Assembly (NCBI RefSeq): GCF_040892545.1
Contig: NZ_CP156079.1
Location: 2,205,501-2,269,500, forward strand
Source of the DNA: Paracidovorax avenae
Lineage (GTDB): Bacteria; Pseudomonadota; Gammaproteobacteria; Burkholderiales; Burkholderiaceae_C
Direction of reading: 5' to 3'
Length of the DNA stretch: 64,000 nt
Both the position numbers and the translations under genes were made by a program. Below, piece after piece: positions 8,213 through 16,882 of the stretch. Below the pieces are notes generated by a model. It worked only from the letters and a program-made list of their open reading frames with translations, searched no databases and was not told the origin of the DNA. Numbering within the stretch: position 1 is the stretch's first letter; each line of letters begins with the position of its first letter.

Positions 8213-8763
8213 CGCCACTCGTTCATACCTTCGTCAGCCACTTCGGCGAAATGGGCAGCCGCTGGGGCATCAATCGCACGGTGGGGCAGATCTACGCCCT
8301 GTTGTTCGTCACGGAACGGCAGCTCCACGCGGACGACATCGGCGAGCAACTCGGCATTTCCCGCTCGAACGTCAGCATCGGGCTCAAGGAGCTGCAGTCG
8401 TGGGGACTGGTGCGGCAGAGCCGCATTCCGGGAGACCGGCGCGAATATTTCTCCTCCCTGGGCGATGTGTGGGAGATCTTCCGCGTCGTGGCGGCCGAGC
8501 GCCGCCGCCGCGAGATCGCGCCCACGCTGTCCGTGCTGCGCGAATCACTCATGGCCGGCACGACATCGCCCGAGGATGCCTTCGCGCAGCAGCGCATGCG
8601 CGAAATGCACGACCTGGTGGACCTGGCCAACAACTGGTTCGACGACCTGCAGCGGCTGTCGCCCGAGTCCATGGCGCAGTTGATGAAGATGGGCTCCAAG
8701 GTCCAGAAGCTGCTCAAGGCGAAGGACCGGCTGCTGGGGCCGTCCAAGGGCCGCGACGGCTGA
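8209..8763 (+). CDS. GbsR/MarR-family transcriptional regulator
   Basis: 184 residues with the GbsR-type opening HFGEMGSRWGINRTVGQIY, a winged helix around residues 25-85 (DDIGEQLGISRSNVSIGLK as recognition region, PGDRREYF as wing) and a helical C-terminal dimer part. Such proteins act as small-molecule-responsive repressors. The start is a TTG at 8209, the first in-frame start after a stop at 8185; the family homology begins at residue 7 onward, so a start at ATG 8251 is too late. It is divergent from the cydDCABX run with paired palindromes between, so control of the oxidase operon is the simple reading. Ligand unknown. Confidence 0.8.
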   Translation: MTPLVHTFVSHFGEMGSRWGINRTVGQIYALLFVTERQLHADDIGEQLGISRSNVSIGLKELQSWGLVRQSRIPGDRREYFSSLGDVWEIFRVVAAERRRREIAPTLSVLRESLMAGTTSPEDAFAQQRMREMHDLVDLANNWFDDLQRLSPESMAQLMKMGSKVQKLLKAKDRLLGPSKGRDG

Positions 8764-8769
8764 CGGGCT

Positions 8770-9150
8770 TCAGTGGAAAACGAAACCCTGGTTGGTGATT
8801 TCGATGGTCAGGCTCCCTCCGTTGTCTCCGGAGATGGCGAAATCTTTGGACAGACCGGCCATGCCGCTACCGCCGGCGCAGCCGGGCGCCCGCATGGCGA
8901 TCATGGTGTACATGCCGTTGGTGTTGGTGAAGATATCCGGCCCGAGAACCGATTGTCCCAGCAGCAAAGAGTAGCAACCGCTTAATTTGGGCCCCCGCAC
9001 CAAGAGGGACTTGGCCGCCGGGACGCGGTTGATGAGGTTTGTATGCAGTACCTGCTGTGCGTTTGCCGGGGCAGGGACTGCCGCTGCGAGGGAGAGCATG
9101 GAGTACGCCAGGATGGCGCAGATTTTTCCGAGGCGGGGAGAGTTTTTCAT
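8770..9150 (-). CDS. Small secreted protein of unknown function
   Basis: 126 residues. A signal peptide is clear: basic start MKNSPRLGK, hydrophobic core ILAYSMLSLAAAV and cleavage after PANA (about residue 31). The mature part has two Cys residues (about 59 and 90) that could form a disulfide and a Gly-rich stretch CAGGSGMAG. I recognise no family. It is convergent with the GbsR-type gene, six bases apart. A degraded copy of its C-terminal third lies 290-415 bases upstream at 9437-9565, so the gene was once duplicated in tandem. Confidence 0.6.
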   Translation of the reverse strand: MKNSPRLGKICAILAYSMLSLAAAVPAPANAQQVLHTNLINRVPAAKSLLVRGPKLSGCYSLLLGQSVLGPDIFTNTNGMYTMIAMRAPGCAGGSGMAGLSKDFAISGDNGGSLTIEITNQGFVFH

Positions 9151-9264
9151 CGATTCAGATCCTACGGGGGGAGGGTGGACAAAGCGGGGTGGCGATAGCC
9201 TTGCTTTGAGGCGCCCGATATTGCAATAACTGCGCTTCGAAAATTACGTTCCGGCAGCTATTGG

Positions 9265-9287
9265 AAATTTATGTGTTTCATAAATTT
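9265..9287. promoter_or_regulatory. AT-rich perfect inverted repeat
   Basis: Arms AAATTTATG (9265-9273) and CATAAATTT (9279-9287) with spacer TGTTT: nine perfect base pairs in a markedly AT-rich island. It lies 115 bases upstream of the small secreted protein gene (minus strand) and could be an operator. No T-run of terminator type flanks it uniquely. Confidence 0.4.
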
Positions 9288-9436
9288 TGGATTGCATATA
9301 GAGACAGAGCGGCTGCTTGCACCGTATTTGTCCGCGTTGCGCAGCCCGCAAGCCGGCCGGCCTCAACCGCTACAAACGTCCGCAGGCTGGCGTGCCTGCT
9401 GGCTTTGCACCGGCGGCGACGTATCCATGGTGCGTT

Positions 9437-9565
9437 TCAGCGAGAAAAAATGCCCTGATCGGTGATCGCGATCATCGCGGGCTTCCTGATGGTGACATCT
9501 GCGTACCGGCCGACCATGCCAGTACCTCCGGCACAGTGGGGCGAGTGCATGGCGCTGAACGTGTA
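9437..9565 (-). pseudogene. 3' remnant of a second copy of the small secreted protein gene
   Basis: The last 42 codons before the stop at 9437 resemble the C-terminus of the protein at 8770-9150: both have YT..AM, P.CAGG.GM.G and end I.IT.QG with two or three residues to the stop. The remnant lacks five residues in the middle (RKPAM replaces a longer Gly-rich loop). Upstream of 9565 the similarity ends, and there is no room for the missing 80 or so codons because the amidohydrolase gene starts at 9652 on the other strand. I read this as a truncated tandem duplicate. Confidence 0.55.
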
Positions 9566-9651
9566 ATGCGGTGTAGCCGCACTCCGCCTTCCACAGGGCG
9601 TGCGTGCGGTATCGTGAACACAACCAATCACGACCGGAGGGAGAAAACACC

Positions 9652-11520
9652 ATGTCCGATAGCGTTTCATTCGGCTGCGCCTGCTGCAGCCCCCGCATGC
9701 TGCCTGCGTACCGGCACGACCATGCGGAATGGCAATCCCTGCTCGCGGATGCCGCTGCGCAGGATGGGGCACGCGGGGCGCCGCAGGCCGTGATCTTCCA
9801 TGGCGGGCACATCCATCCGGACCCGGAGCATCCCGACAGGAAGGTCGAGGCGATCGGCATCGCCGACGGCAAGGTCATCGTGAGCGGCAGGCTGCACGAC
9901 GTGCGCAAGGCGATGACCGTGTTCGAGCCGCTGGAGCGGCCGCTGTCGGGCGAGCAGACGCTGCTGCCCGGCCTGATCGACGCGCATGCCCACACGCTGA
10001 CCAGCGCGCTCATCATCGACTGGACGGACCTGTCGCCGTTCGACGGGCAGGACCTGGACACGCACTACGACATCCAGCTGATCGAGAAGCGGCTGCGTGC
10101 CGCGGTGAAGGATGCGCAGCAGGCGACGCCGCCGAAGCCCTGGGTGATGGGCTTCGGCGTGGACCCGTCGCTGATGAAGGTCTGGACGGACATCGATGCG
10201 AAGTTCCTCGACGGCATCAGCACCGAGGTCAAGATGTTCCTGCTCAATGCATCGGGCCACATCAGCTATGCGAACACGCCCGCGCTGCAGGCGGCGAAGC
10301 TCGACAAGGATTTTCCGGACGGCGTGCTCACGGAGCAGCAGTCCGCCGCGATGCTGGTGGCCATGCCGCAGCCGGGCGCGGAGCAGATGCTCGATGGCCT
10401 GAAGCGCGTCTTCCAGCAGGCGAACCAGCGCGGCATCACGACGGTGTTCGAGGCGAGCGTCGGGCTGTTGAACGGGCCGAAGGAAGTGACCATGCTCAAG
10501 GCCCTGGCGCAGACACCGGCCATGACCGTGCGCATGGGCGGTGCGCTGTACGGCAACAGCAACGACCTGATGACCTGGGTGAACTGCTACCAGCCGGAGC
10601 TGTCGAGCGACGGCAACAGCCTGTTCACGATACGCGCGCTGAAGCTGATTTCCGACGGCTCCAACCAGGGCCTGACCGGATTCCAGAGCCGGCCTTACCA
10701 GTGCTGCAACGAGCATTCGGTGCCCGGCGTCGGTGCCTGGGGCCTGTTCAATTTCGATCCGGCGCGCAAGCTGGCGGACGTGATGGCCGTGGTGGCCGCC
10801 GCGGGCTGGCCCATCCTCACGCACGCCAACGGCGACGAGGCCATCACCAATGTGCTGGCCGCCTACCAGATGGCCCTGAGCAAGGTGCCGCCCCCGGCGC
10901 CGACCGAGGTGCCCGCGGCGTCCCTGCCGCAGGCGCCGTCCTGGGCACGGCAGCGGCACCGCATCGAGCATGCCTCGCTGCTGCACGACGACACCATCGG
11001 CCTGATGCGGCGCATGGAAATCTCGCCGAGCTTCCTGATCGGCCACGTGGGCTACTGGGGCAAGGCCTTCCAGGACACGATCCTCGGCAAGGACCGCTCC
11101 CTGCTGCTGGACCGCTGCGCCTCCGCCCTGCAGGCCGGCCTGCGGATCAGCCTGCACAGCGACCATTTCGTGACGCCGCTGGGACCCCTGCGCTGCATGG
11201 AGCAGGCGGTCGGCCGCGTGATGGAGGCCACCGTGAAGCACCCGGCCCACGGGGCTCCGGCGCATGGCGAAGGCAAGGTGCTGAATGCGCCGGAGTGCCT
11301 GGACGTGGCCCAGGCGCTGCGCGCCGTGACCATCGACGCCGCCTGGCAGTGCCACCTTGACCACCAGGTCGGCTCGCTGCTGCCGGGCAAGCAGGCGGAC
11401 CTCGTCATCCTGGCGAAGAACCCGCTGCAGTGGTCGGCACCCCACGCCGCCGGCATGCGCGACATCGGGGTGCTGGAGACCTGGGTGAACGGCAGCAGGG
11501 TGTTCGCCGCCGGGCACTGA
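9652..11520 (+). CDS. YtcJ-like metal-dependent amidohydrolase
   Basis: 622 residues of the amidohydrolase superfamily. The metal-binding DAHAH motif (LPGLIDAHAHTLTSAL) is at about residue 110, further His ligands appear in ILTHANGDEA and RHRIEHASLL, and the C-terminal GSLLPGKQADLVIL strand closes the beta-sandwich. YtcJ-type enzymes hydrolyse amide or imide bonds of unknown substrates. The N-terminus is unusual, with FGCACCSPRM (three Cys in four positions) before the domain. CGGAGGGAG lies 11 bases before the ATG. It stands alone, with convergent or divergent neighbours, so context gives no substrate. Confidence 0.85.
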   Translation: MSDSVSFGCACCSPRMLPAYRHDHAEWQSLLADAAAQDGARGAPQAVIFHGGHIHPDPEHPDRKVEAIGIADGKVIVSGRLHDVRKAMTVFEPLERPLSGEQTLLPGLIDAHAHTLTSALIIDWTDLSPFDGQDLDTHYDIQLIEKRLRAAVKDAQQATPPKPWVMGFGVDPSLMKVWTDIDAKFLDGISTEVKMFLLNASGHISYANTPALQAAKLDKDFPDGVLTEQQSAAMLVAMPQPGAEQMLDGLKRVFQQANQRGITTVFEASVGLLNGPKEVTMLKALAQTPAMTVRMGGALYGNSNDLMTWVNCYQPELSSDGNSLFTIRALKLISDGSNQGLTGFQSRPYQCCNEHSVPGVGAWGLFNFDPARKLADVMAVVAAAGWPILTHANGDEAITNVLAAYQMALSKVPPPAPTEVPAASLPQAPSWARQRHRIEHASLLHDDTIGLMRRMEISPSFLIGHVGYWGKAFQDTILGKDRSLLLDRCASALQAGLRISLHSDHFVTPLGPLRCMEQAVGRVMEATVKHPAHGAPAHGEGKVLNAPECLDVAQALRAVTIDAAWQCHLDHQVGSLLPGKQADLVILAKNPLQWSAPHAAGMRDIGVLETWVNGSRVFAAGH

Positions 11521-11581
11521 CGCCTGGAGCCTGCGGCCCGCGCCGATGGATGGTCGGGCGGCAGTGCTCTGTCGGGCGCTC

Positions 11582-13198
11582 TCAGGGCGTCTTGAAGAGG
11601 TGGGGGTAGCTCATGCCGTAGTTGGCGGCGATGCCGGGCGTGGCGTTGGGGTTGCTCAGCTTCATGAACGATGCGCCGATGATCGGCAGGCCCTGGGCAT
11701 CTGGCACCAGGATGCTGGCCCATCCGCTGGTGAAATCGCCGTATATGTATTGCTGGTTGATCGAAGACGCCAGTGCGCTCTTTTGACCGAAGCTCAATAC
11801 CGAGACGGCGCCGCAGCTTTCGTACTGGACGTTCGTTGGAGGTACAGAGTGGTCGGCCATTATCGATAGGCGGCTGAAAGCCAACATGCCCCAGCTCCTG
11901 GACAGGCTGCAGACGCCCTGGCCGACCTGGGTGTTGCCCGCATGGAAATATTGGGGCCCCGAACCGACGGGCGGAACGACGGAATACACCCGCTGACTTG
12001 CCGTATCCGACTGGCTGTAATCCTTTGCGACGCTGTATCGCTTGGTGGGGGTGGCCACTACCCAGTCCGTGAGCGCCGAAATCGATGGGTCGAGGACGAA
12101 TTGGTTCCTGACCTCGCGCGCCGCCATCAGCCGGGAGAGATCGCCGGCAGTCCAGCGCGCGTTCTCTGCGGAAGCCGGCAGGTACATGGGGGTGGAGAGG
12201 TCTGGCAGGTCGTTGAACCGGGCTGCCAGCACGGGTGCGGCCGTGGGCTGTGCGGTACTGCCCTGGGCATCCTTGTAGCGGTAGGCCAGCCCCGCGGACA
12301 CGAGCAGCGGGTCGGCTGTATAGAGCTCGGGCTGTCCCACCACCCCGTCCGTGGGCGGGAACAGCATGTAGTTGCCGCGCGCGGGCTGGCCGGCGATGTC
12401 GATGGCCTGGATGGCGGTGGCCGTGCCGGAGAACGTGGTGGAGCCCGGCACGTCGATGATGTACCACGTGGCCGAGACCTGTCCCGTCGGGGTGGCGAGC
12501 CCGCGGGAGGCGGCGGCGGCTTCGCCGCTGATGTCGTCCAGCAGGAGCGTGTTGAGGGTTCCGTAGCGCTCGGTGCAGGGCTGGACACCATTCACTGCTT
12601 TGATCAACGTGAACAGGGTCGAGTTGCTGGCCCCGTCGTCGCCATACGCGCGGGCTCCAGGGACGTCGGCCATCACGATGGCTTCGATGGCACCTTCCCG
12701 GGTCTGGGCGGCCTTGGTGGATCCGCTCCCCGCGGGGTCCAGGCGGTCCGTGGAGAAGGGCTGAGGCACGTTCCGGGACAGTTGGGGCAACGTGCAGGTG
12801 GTGTCGTCCGTGGTCAGTTGCGCTGTGCCGTCGGCACCGGCTGTCACCGCCCCTGTCCAGATGTCGCCGGGCCCCAGCAGCACATGCATGCTCAGCAGCC
12901 GGTCGCCGTTGTTGGCGCCGCGGAAGCGCACGTTCACTACCTTGCCGTTGTCCCGGTCCATGTTCACCAGGTGCAGCACGGACATCTGGCCGTTCTGCGC
13001 GGTGAAGTAGGGCACCAGCAGGGCATGGCCCGTCTTGCCTTCCACCACCCGGGTGGCGACGGCATTGGTATAGCCCAGCTGCGCGCCGGAGGGCGTGGCG
13101 CCGGTTCCGGCGATGACGCCCGCATGGGCTGCGCCGGCGACGGCCAGCGTGCCCAGCAGGGCAGCGGCAGCCCTGGAAACGGGACGGATTCTTTTCAT
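11582..13198 (-). CDS. Large secreted or surface protein of unknown function
   Basis: 538 residues with a classic signal peptide (MKRIRPVSRAAAALLGTLAVAGAAHA, cleavage near 26). The mature protein is rich in Thr, Ser, Ala and small beta-like repeats, and has paired Cys (TTDDTTC, VQPC, GVC, ESC) consistent with periplasmic or surface folding. An AAGGAG ribosome site precedes the ATG. Closest description I can give is the cell-surface proteins annotated in Comamonadaceae; no catalytic motif was seen. It is convergent with the amidohydrolase. Confidence 0.7.
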   Translation of the reverse strand: MKRIRPVSRAAAALLGTLAVAGAAHAGVIAGTGATPSGAQLGYTNAVATRVVEGKTGHALLVPYFTAQNGQMSVLHLVNMDRDNGKVVNVRFRGANNGDRLLSMHVLLGPGDIWTGAVTAGADGTAQLTTDDTTCTLPQLSRNVPQPFSTDRLDPAGSGSTKAAQTREGAIEAIVMADVPGARAYGDDGASNSTLFTLIKAVNGVQPCTERYGTLNTLLLDDISGEAAAASRGLATPTGQVSATWYIIDVPGSTTFSGTATAIQAIDIAGQPARGNYMLFPPTDGVVGQPELYTADPLLVSAGLAYRYKDAQGSTAQPTAAPVLAARFNDLPDLSTPMYLPASAENARWTAGDLSRLMAAREVRNQFVLDPSISALTDWVVATPTKRYSVAKDYSQSDTASQRVYSVVPPVGSGPQYFHAGNTQVGQGVCSLSRSWGMLAFSRLSIMADHSVPPTNVQYESCGAVSVLSFGQKSALASSINQQYIYGDFTSGWASILVPDAQGLPIIGASFMKLSNPNATPGIAANYGMSYPHLFKTP

Positions 13199-13539
13199 GG
13201 TTTCTCCTTGCATGGGTGGTGCCTCCGGGCAGCGGCGTGCCGGCGCAGGCCTGTGGCCTGGCATGCAGCATGTAATGGCTGCCGCGGACGGGCGGGCAAA
13301 AATGGCCGAGGTGGCAGGACGCTGAAAGCGCACCTGCATGGGCTTGATGGGGCCTTCTCCCTGGTGCCTGGCTGTTTGTATCTCCGGGCGAGGCCGTGGC
13401 AGTCCCCCCCCTGGGTCGGTCTAGCGTAACACCTGGTTTCGTTTCTCCGCGCAATCAGCCCAGGTTGTTTACTTTCCGTTGCATGCGACGAATGCCGAGG
13501 TGCGAAGCTTTCCGCTCCACAGAACCCAAGGAGATTCCA
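13199..13539. other. Gene-free divergent promoter region
   Basis: This 341-base stretch separates the surface-protein gene (minus) from a small secreted protein (plus). No coding frame looks real. A run of eight C residues at about 13406 and a more AT-rich section at 13455-13485 (TTGTTTACTTTCC) are visible; the latter may hold the promoter of the plus-strand gene. Nothing else recognised. Confidence 0.3.
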
Positions 13540-13764
13540 ATGAACAATACCGATATGCAATGCCGGATGACCAAGGCACCTTCACAGCACGCAGCACTGG
13601 CTTGTCGGAGCGCCGTGGTGGCTGCCTGCATGCTTCTGGCATGGCCCGCAATGGCGGCGGATTCGTGCTGCCCTTCGGGCGGCAATGGCCAGCCCGCGTC
13701 TGGCGAGCCGGGCGGTGGGGCGCCGCAGGCCATCGGGTCTGCCAGCAGCGGGCAGGAGATCTAG
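13540..13764 (+). CDS. Small secreted Gly/Ser/Pro-rich protein
   Basis: 74 residues preceded by an AAGGAG site six bases before the ATG. The sequence has a 20-residue polar lead, a hydrophobic core (SAVVAACMLLAWPAMA) and a likely cleavage before ADSCCPSG, leaving a mature peptide of about 34 residues with a CC pair and then only Gly, Ser, Pro, Gln and Ala. No family recognised. The good ribosome site and signal peptide are the main reasons to call it a gene. Confidence 0.5.
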   Translation: MNNTDMQCRMTKAPSQHAALACRSAVVAACMLLAWPAMAADSCCPSGGNGQPASGEPGGGAPQAIGSASSGQEI

Positions 13765-13861
13765 GTCATCTCGCAAGCCATCCCGCCGCGCCAACTGCTC
13801 CAGTCCGGCGCCGGGGAGCCGCCGGCGCATGCGCGAAGGCCCCGCGGCTATCATCCACCGC

Positions 13862-14809
13862 ATGGCCGAGCTCACCGATGACCGAACGACGAGTGCGTCC
13901 TTGCTCGAATTGAACGCCCGGCTCGCGCTCTATTCGATCGACGCCATCGCCGACATGATCATCTGGACCGACCGCGACGGCCGGTACGTCACGGTCAACC
14001 GGGCGGCGCAGCAACTGCTCGGGTACACGCCCGAGGAGTTCCGCGGCCTCCGTGTGTGCGACGTGGATCCCCTGTTCAGCGAGGAGCGCTGGCGCAGCCA
14101 TTGGGCGGACCTGGAGCGCCTGGGGTCGGTGACGCTCGAGACGGTCAATACCCGCAAGGACGGCACCAGCGTCCCCATCGAGGTCACCGCCAGCCTGGTG
14201 GTTTTCGATGGCGCCCTGCTCAATTGCTCGGTGGTGCGCGACATTACGGAGCGCCGCCGCAGCGAGGCGGAGCGCCAGGCGCTCAGCGAGCGCATCTACC
14301 AGTTGAGCATCACCGACAGCCTGACGGGCATCGCGAACCGGCGCCGGTTCGACGAAATGCTGGGCAGCGAATGCGCGCGCCATGTCCGCAGCGGCGAGCC
14401 GCTGTGCGTCGTCCTGATCGACATCGACCACTTCAAGGCCTTCAACGACCATTACGGCCATCCGAGCGGGGACAGTTGCCTGCAGCGCGTCGCCGCCGCG
14501 ATCGATACCCGCATGCGGTGGCCCTCCGATCTGGCGGCGCGCTATGGCGGGGAGGAGTTCGCCTGCATCCTGCCCGGCACCGGCCTGGACGAAGCATCGG
14601 AGATGGCCGAGGGCCTGCGCCGCGCGATCGAGGCGCTGGCCGTTCCCCACGCCGTGGCGGCGTCCGGCCGAGTGACGGCCAGCGTGGGCGCGGTGTGCAG
14701 CCGGCATGCCGCGCAGCAGATGCCGGATCGCCTGCTCGAGGCGGCGGACGCCTTGCTCTACCGCGCGAAGCGGGAAGGGCGCAACCGGATCGCGGTCGCG
14801 TACCTCTGA
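13862..14809 (+). CDS. PAS-GGDEF diguanylate cyclase
   Basis: 315 residues: a PAS sensor domain (about 20-130; MIIWTDRDGRYVTVNRAA, ending ITERRR) followed by a GGDEF domain (about 155-315) with RYGGEEF as the catalytic loop and DSLTGIANRRRFDE as its typical entry. It makes cyclic di-GMP from two GTP. The inhibitory I-site RxxD is not intact: the residues nine to six before GGEEF are WPSD, so product inhibition may be missing. No membrane segment, so cytoplasmic. ATG 13862 is chosen; an ATG 11 codons upstream (13829) is also possible. Confidence 0.9.
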   Translation: MAELTDDRTTSASLLELNARLALYSIDAIADMIIWTDRDGRYVTVNRAAQQLLGYTPEEFRGLRVCDVDPLFSEERWRSHWADLERLGSVTLETVNTRKDGTSVPIEVTASLVVFDGALLNCSVVRDITERRRSEAERQALSERIYQLSITDSLTGIANRRRFDEMLGSECARHVRSGEPLCVVLIDIDHFKAFNDHYGHPSGDSCLQRVAAAIDTRMRWPSDLAARYGGEEFACILPGTGLDEASEMAEGLRRAIEALAVPHAVAASGRVTASVGAVCSRHAAQQMPDRLLEAADALLYRAKREGRNRIAVAYL

Positions 14810-14912
14810 GTGATGCTGCAGGCGTGCTCCTGCGATCCGCGCCCGTCCTCCGGCCATCCGCGCTTCGCTAACATGCGGGTCTGGTCGTCGCATTCGAGGG
14901 AGGCACAGTTTC

Positions 14913-15845
14913 ATGGCGCAGACAGCGGGGCGCACGTCGCCGCAGGAAAGGGGCCGCCACAAGGGCAGAAGCGTGAGCGCCAGGACGGATGCCGTACCGC
15001 CGGCTGCCGGCCGTGTTCGCAGGCCAGCCGTGGCGGAGTCCGTCACCGGGCCCGAAGAGGTGGCCGACGGCGGCACGGGATCGGACGGCGCAGTGCGCTC
15101 TTCCGAGTCGAGCCTGTCGCGCCTGCTCGCGACGCTGGGGCTGTTCTCCACGGCCAGGCCGTCGATGATGGCCGACGAGATCGCCGCCGAGCTGGGTGTG
15201 CCCAAGAGCACGGCCTACCGGTACATCCAGGAGCTCACGAAGGTCGGGCTGCTGGTGCGGCTGGACCGCAGCATCACGCTCGGCCCCCGCATCATCGAAC
15301 TGGACCGCTGCATCCGGGAGTCCGATCCGGTGATCCGCGCCGCGGTGCCCCCGATGCGGGAACTGGCGGAGCAGACCGGGCTGGATGTTTTCCTGTCCAA
15401 GCTGTATGGCCATTCCATCATCACGGTACACACGGAATCCCACGATCCGCAGCCGCGGCTGCGCTATGGGCGGGGCCGCCCGGTTCCCGTGATGCAGGGG
15501 GCCAGTTCCAAGGCGCTGGTGGCGTTCCTGCCGGCCGCGCGGCTGCGCCGGCTGCACCAGGAACTGGCCGGCGAATCCGGCGAGGTGCCCTCCTGGGAGG
15601 TGTTCTACGAAATGGCGCAGCGCATACGGCGCGACGGCTACTGCCGCACGTCGGGCGAACTGAACGAAGGCCGGACCGGGGTGTCGGCACCGGTCTTCGG
15701 GCGAGGGCGGCTGGTGGTGGCGAGCGTCACGGCGCTGGGCAGCGATGCGCGGATGGCGCTTTTCAAGGAGGAGGCGATCGCCGAGCTGGTGCAGCGCACG
15801 GCCCACAGGGTCAGCGTGCGCCTTTCGGCCGACGGGCACCTGTAG
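14913..15845 (+). CDS. IclR-family transcriptional regulator
   Basis: 310 residues. An N-terminal extension of about 60 disordered residues precedes the winged helix (SSLSRLLATLGLFS ... ELGVPKSTAYRYIQEL) and the C-terminal effector domain with GRGRPVPVMQGASSKALVAF, the usual IclR ligand-pocket strand. GAGGGAGG is ten bases before the ATG. It is convergent with the Bug-type gene at 15867, 21 bases away. IclR proteins often control catabolic genes; the solute-binding genes next door are possible targets. Confidence 0.88.
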   Translation: MAQTAGRTSPQERGRHKGRSVSARTDAVPPAAGRVRRPAVAESVTGPEEVADGGTGSDGAVRSSESSLSRLLATLGLFSTARPSMMADEIAAELGVPKSTAYRYIQELTKVGLLVRLDRSITLGPRIIELDRCIRESDPVIRAAVPPMRELAEQTGLDVFLSKLYGHSIITVHTESHDPQPRLRYGRGRPVPVMQGASSKALVAFLPAARLRRLHQELAGESGEVPSWEVFYEMAQRIRRDGYCRTSGELNEGRTGVSAPVFGRGRLVVASVTALGSDARMALFKEEAIAELVQRTAHRVSVRLSADGHL

Positions 15846-15866
15846 CAGGAGGCGTCCAGCGGCCGA

Positions 15867-16859
15867 TCACAGGACGATGTTCGCGCGCCGGACGATCGGA
15901 GCGGCGCGCGACAGCGAGCGGCGCCAGATCCCTGCCGCCTCCTCCGGCGTGCTCAGCACCGGCTCCAGTCCCAGCGCCACCATGCGGGCCTGCACCTCGG
16001 GCTGGGCGACGATGTCGCGCAGCGCCTTCGCGAGCGCCGTGATCGCCGGCGCGGGCGTGCCGTTGGCGGCGAACACCGCGAACCAGCCGGCATTGCCCAT
16101 GTCGCGCACCCCCAGTTCCTCGAAGGTGGGTACCGATGGCAGCGAGCGCACGCGCCGCTCCCCCGTGACGGCCAGCGGACGCACCGCGCCGGAAGCCACC
16201 ATGCCCTCGATGGCGGCCACGGTGAGGAACACTGCGTCCACCTGTCCGCCCAGCAGGTCCGTCAGGGCCGGGGCAGAGCCCTTGTAGGGAACGTGCAGCA
16301 GTTCCACGCCCGCCGACTCCGCCAGGGTCTCCCCCATCACATGGGCGGACGAGCCGGCACCGAAGCTGCCGTAGCTCAGGCGGCCCGCTTTCGCGCGGCG
16401 CAGGAAGTCCGGCAGGTCCTGCGCCGCGCTGGCGGCGCGCACGGCCAGTACCAGCGGTGCGTTGGCGAGCACGCTCACGATGGAGAAACTGTCCTGCATC
16501 GACTTGCCCGGCGCCACGGGCTGACGGGATGCCAGGGCCGCGATCACGTGGGTGGAGTTGCTGCCGAACATGAGGGTATGGCCGTCCGCGGGTTGCTGGA
16601 GCACGCTGCGCGCGGCGATCAGACCGTTCGCCCCTGGCCGGTTGTCGATGACCACGGCAACACCCAGCGGGGCCTGGAGCTTCTGCGCGATCAGCCGGGC
16701 AATGGTGTCGGTGCCGCCACCCGCGGCGAAGGGCACGACGAGGCTGACCGGCCGGTCCGGCCATGGCGCAGCCCGCGCGGGGACTCCGTGCGCGGTGACC
16801 AGGGCGGCCAGGATGCCGAGGGTTCCGCGGCGGGAAAGGCGGGAGGAAGGAGATGGCAT
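15867..16859 (-). CDS. Bug-family tricarboxylate-type solute-binding protein
   Basis: 330 residues with a signal peptide carrying a twin-Arg-like LSRRGTLG before the hydrophobic core. The Bug/TctC fold is shown by PDRPVSLVVPFAAGGGTD, VVIDNRPGANG, HVPYKGSAPALTDLLGG and LPSVPTFEELG. These proteins capture carboxylates in the periplasm for TctAB-type transporters or sensor systems. I use ATG 16859; an ATG at 16886 overlaps the stop of the upstream truncated gene (ATGA) and would add nine residues. No TctA/TctB genes are in the window, so this is one of the many orphan Bug proteins of this order. Confidence 0.85.
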   Translation of the reverse strand: MPSPSSRLSRRGTLGILAALVTAHGVPARAAPWPDRPVSLVVPFAAGGGTDTIARLIAQKLQAPLGVAVVIDNRPGANGLIAARSVLQQPADGHTLMFGSNSTHVIAALASRQPVAPGKSMQDSFSIVSVLANAPLVLAVRAASAAQDLPDFLRRAKAGRLSYGSFGAGSSAHVMGETLAESAGVELLHVPYKGSAPALTDLLGGQVDAVFLTVAAIEGMVASGAVRPLAVTGERRVRSLPSVPTFEELGVRDMGNAGWFAVFAANGTPAPAITALAKALRDIVAQPEVQARMVALGLEPVLSTPEEAAGIWRRSLSRAAPIVRRANIVL

Positions 16860-16882
16860 GGGGGATTCCGGCGGGTGAAGGG

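Noticed and set aside
9437..9772. 111-residue minus-strand ORF as a full gene
   Set aside because: Only its last 42 codons show similarity to a neighbour; the first part is Arg/Cys-rich and antisense to the amidohydrolase start.
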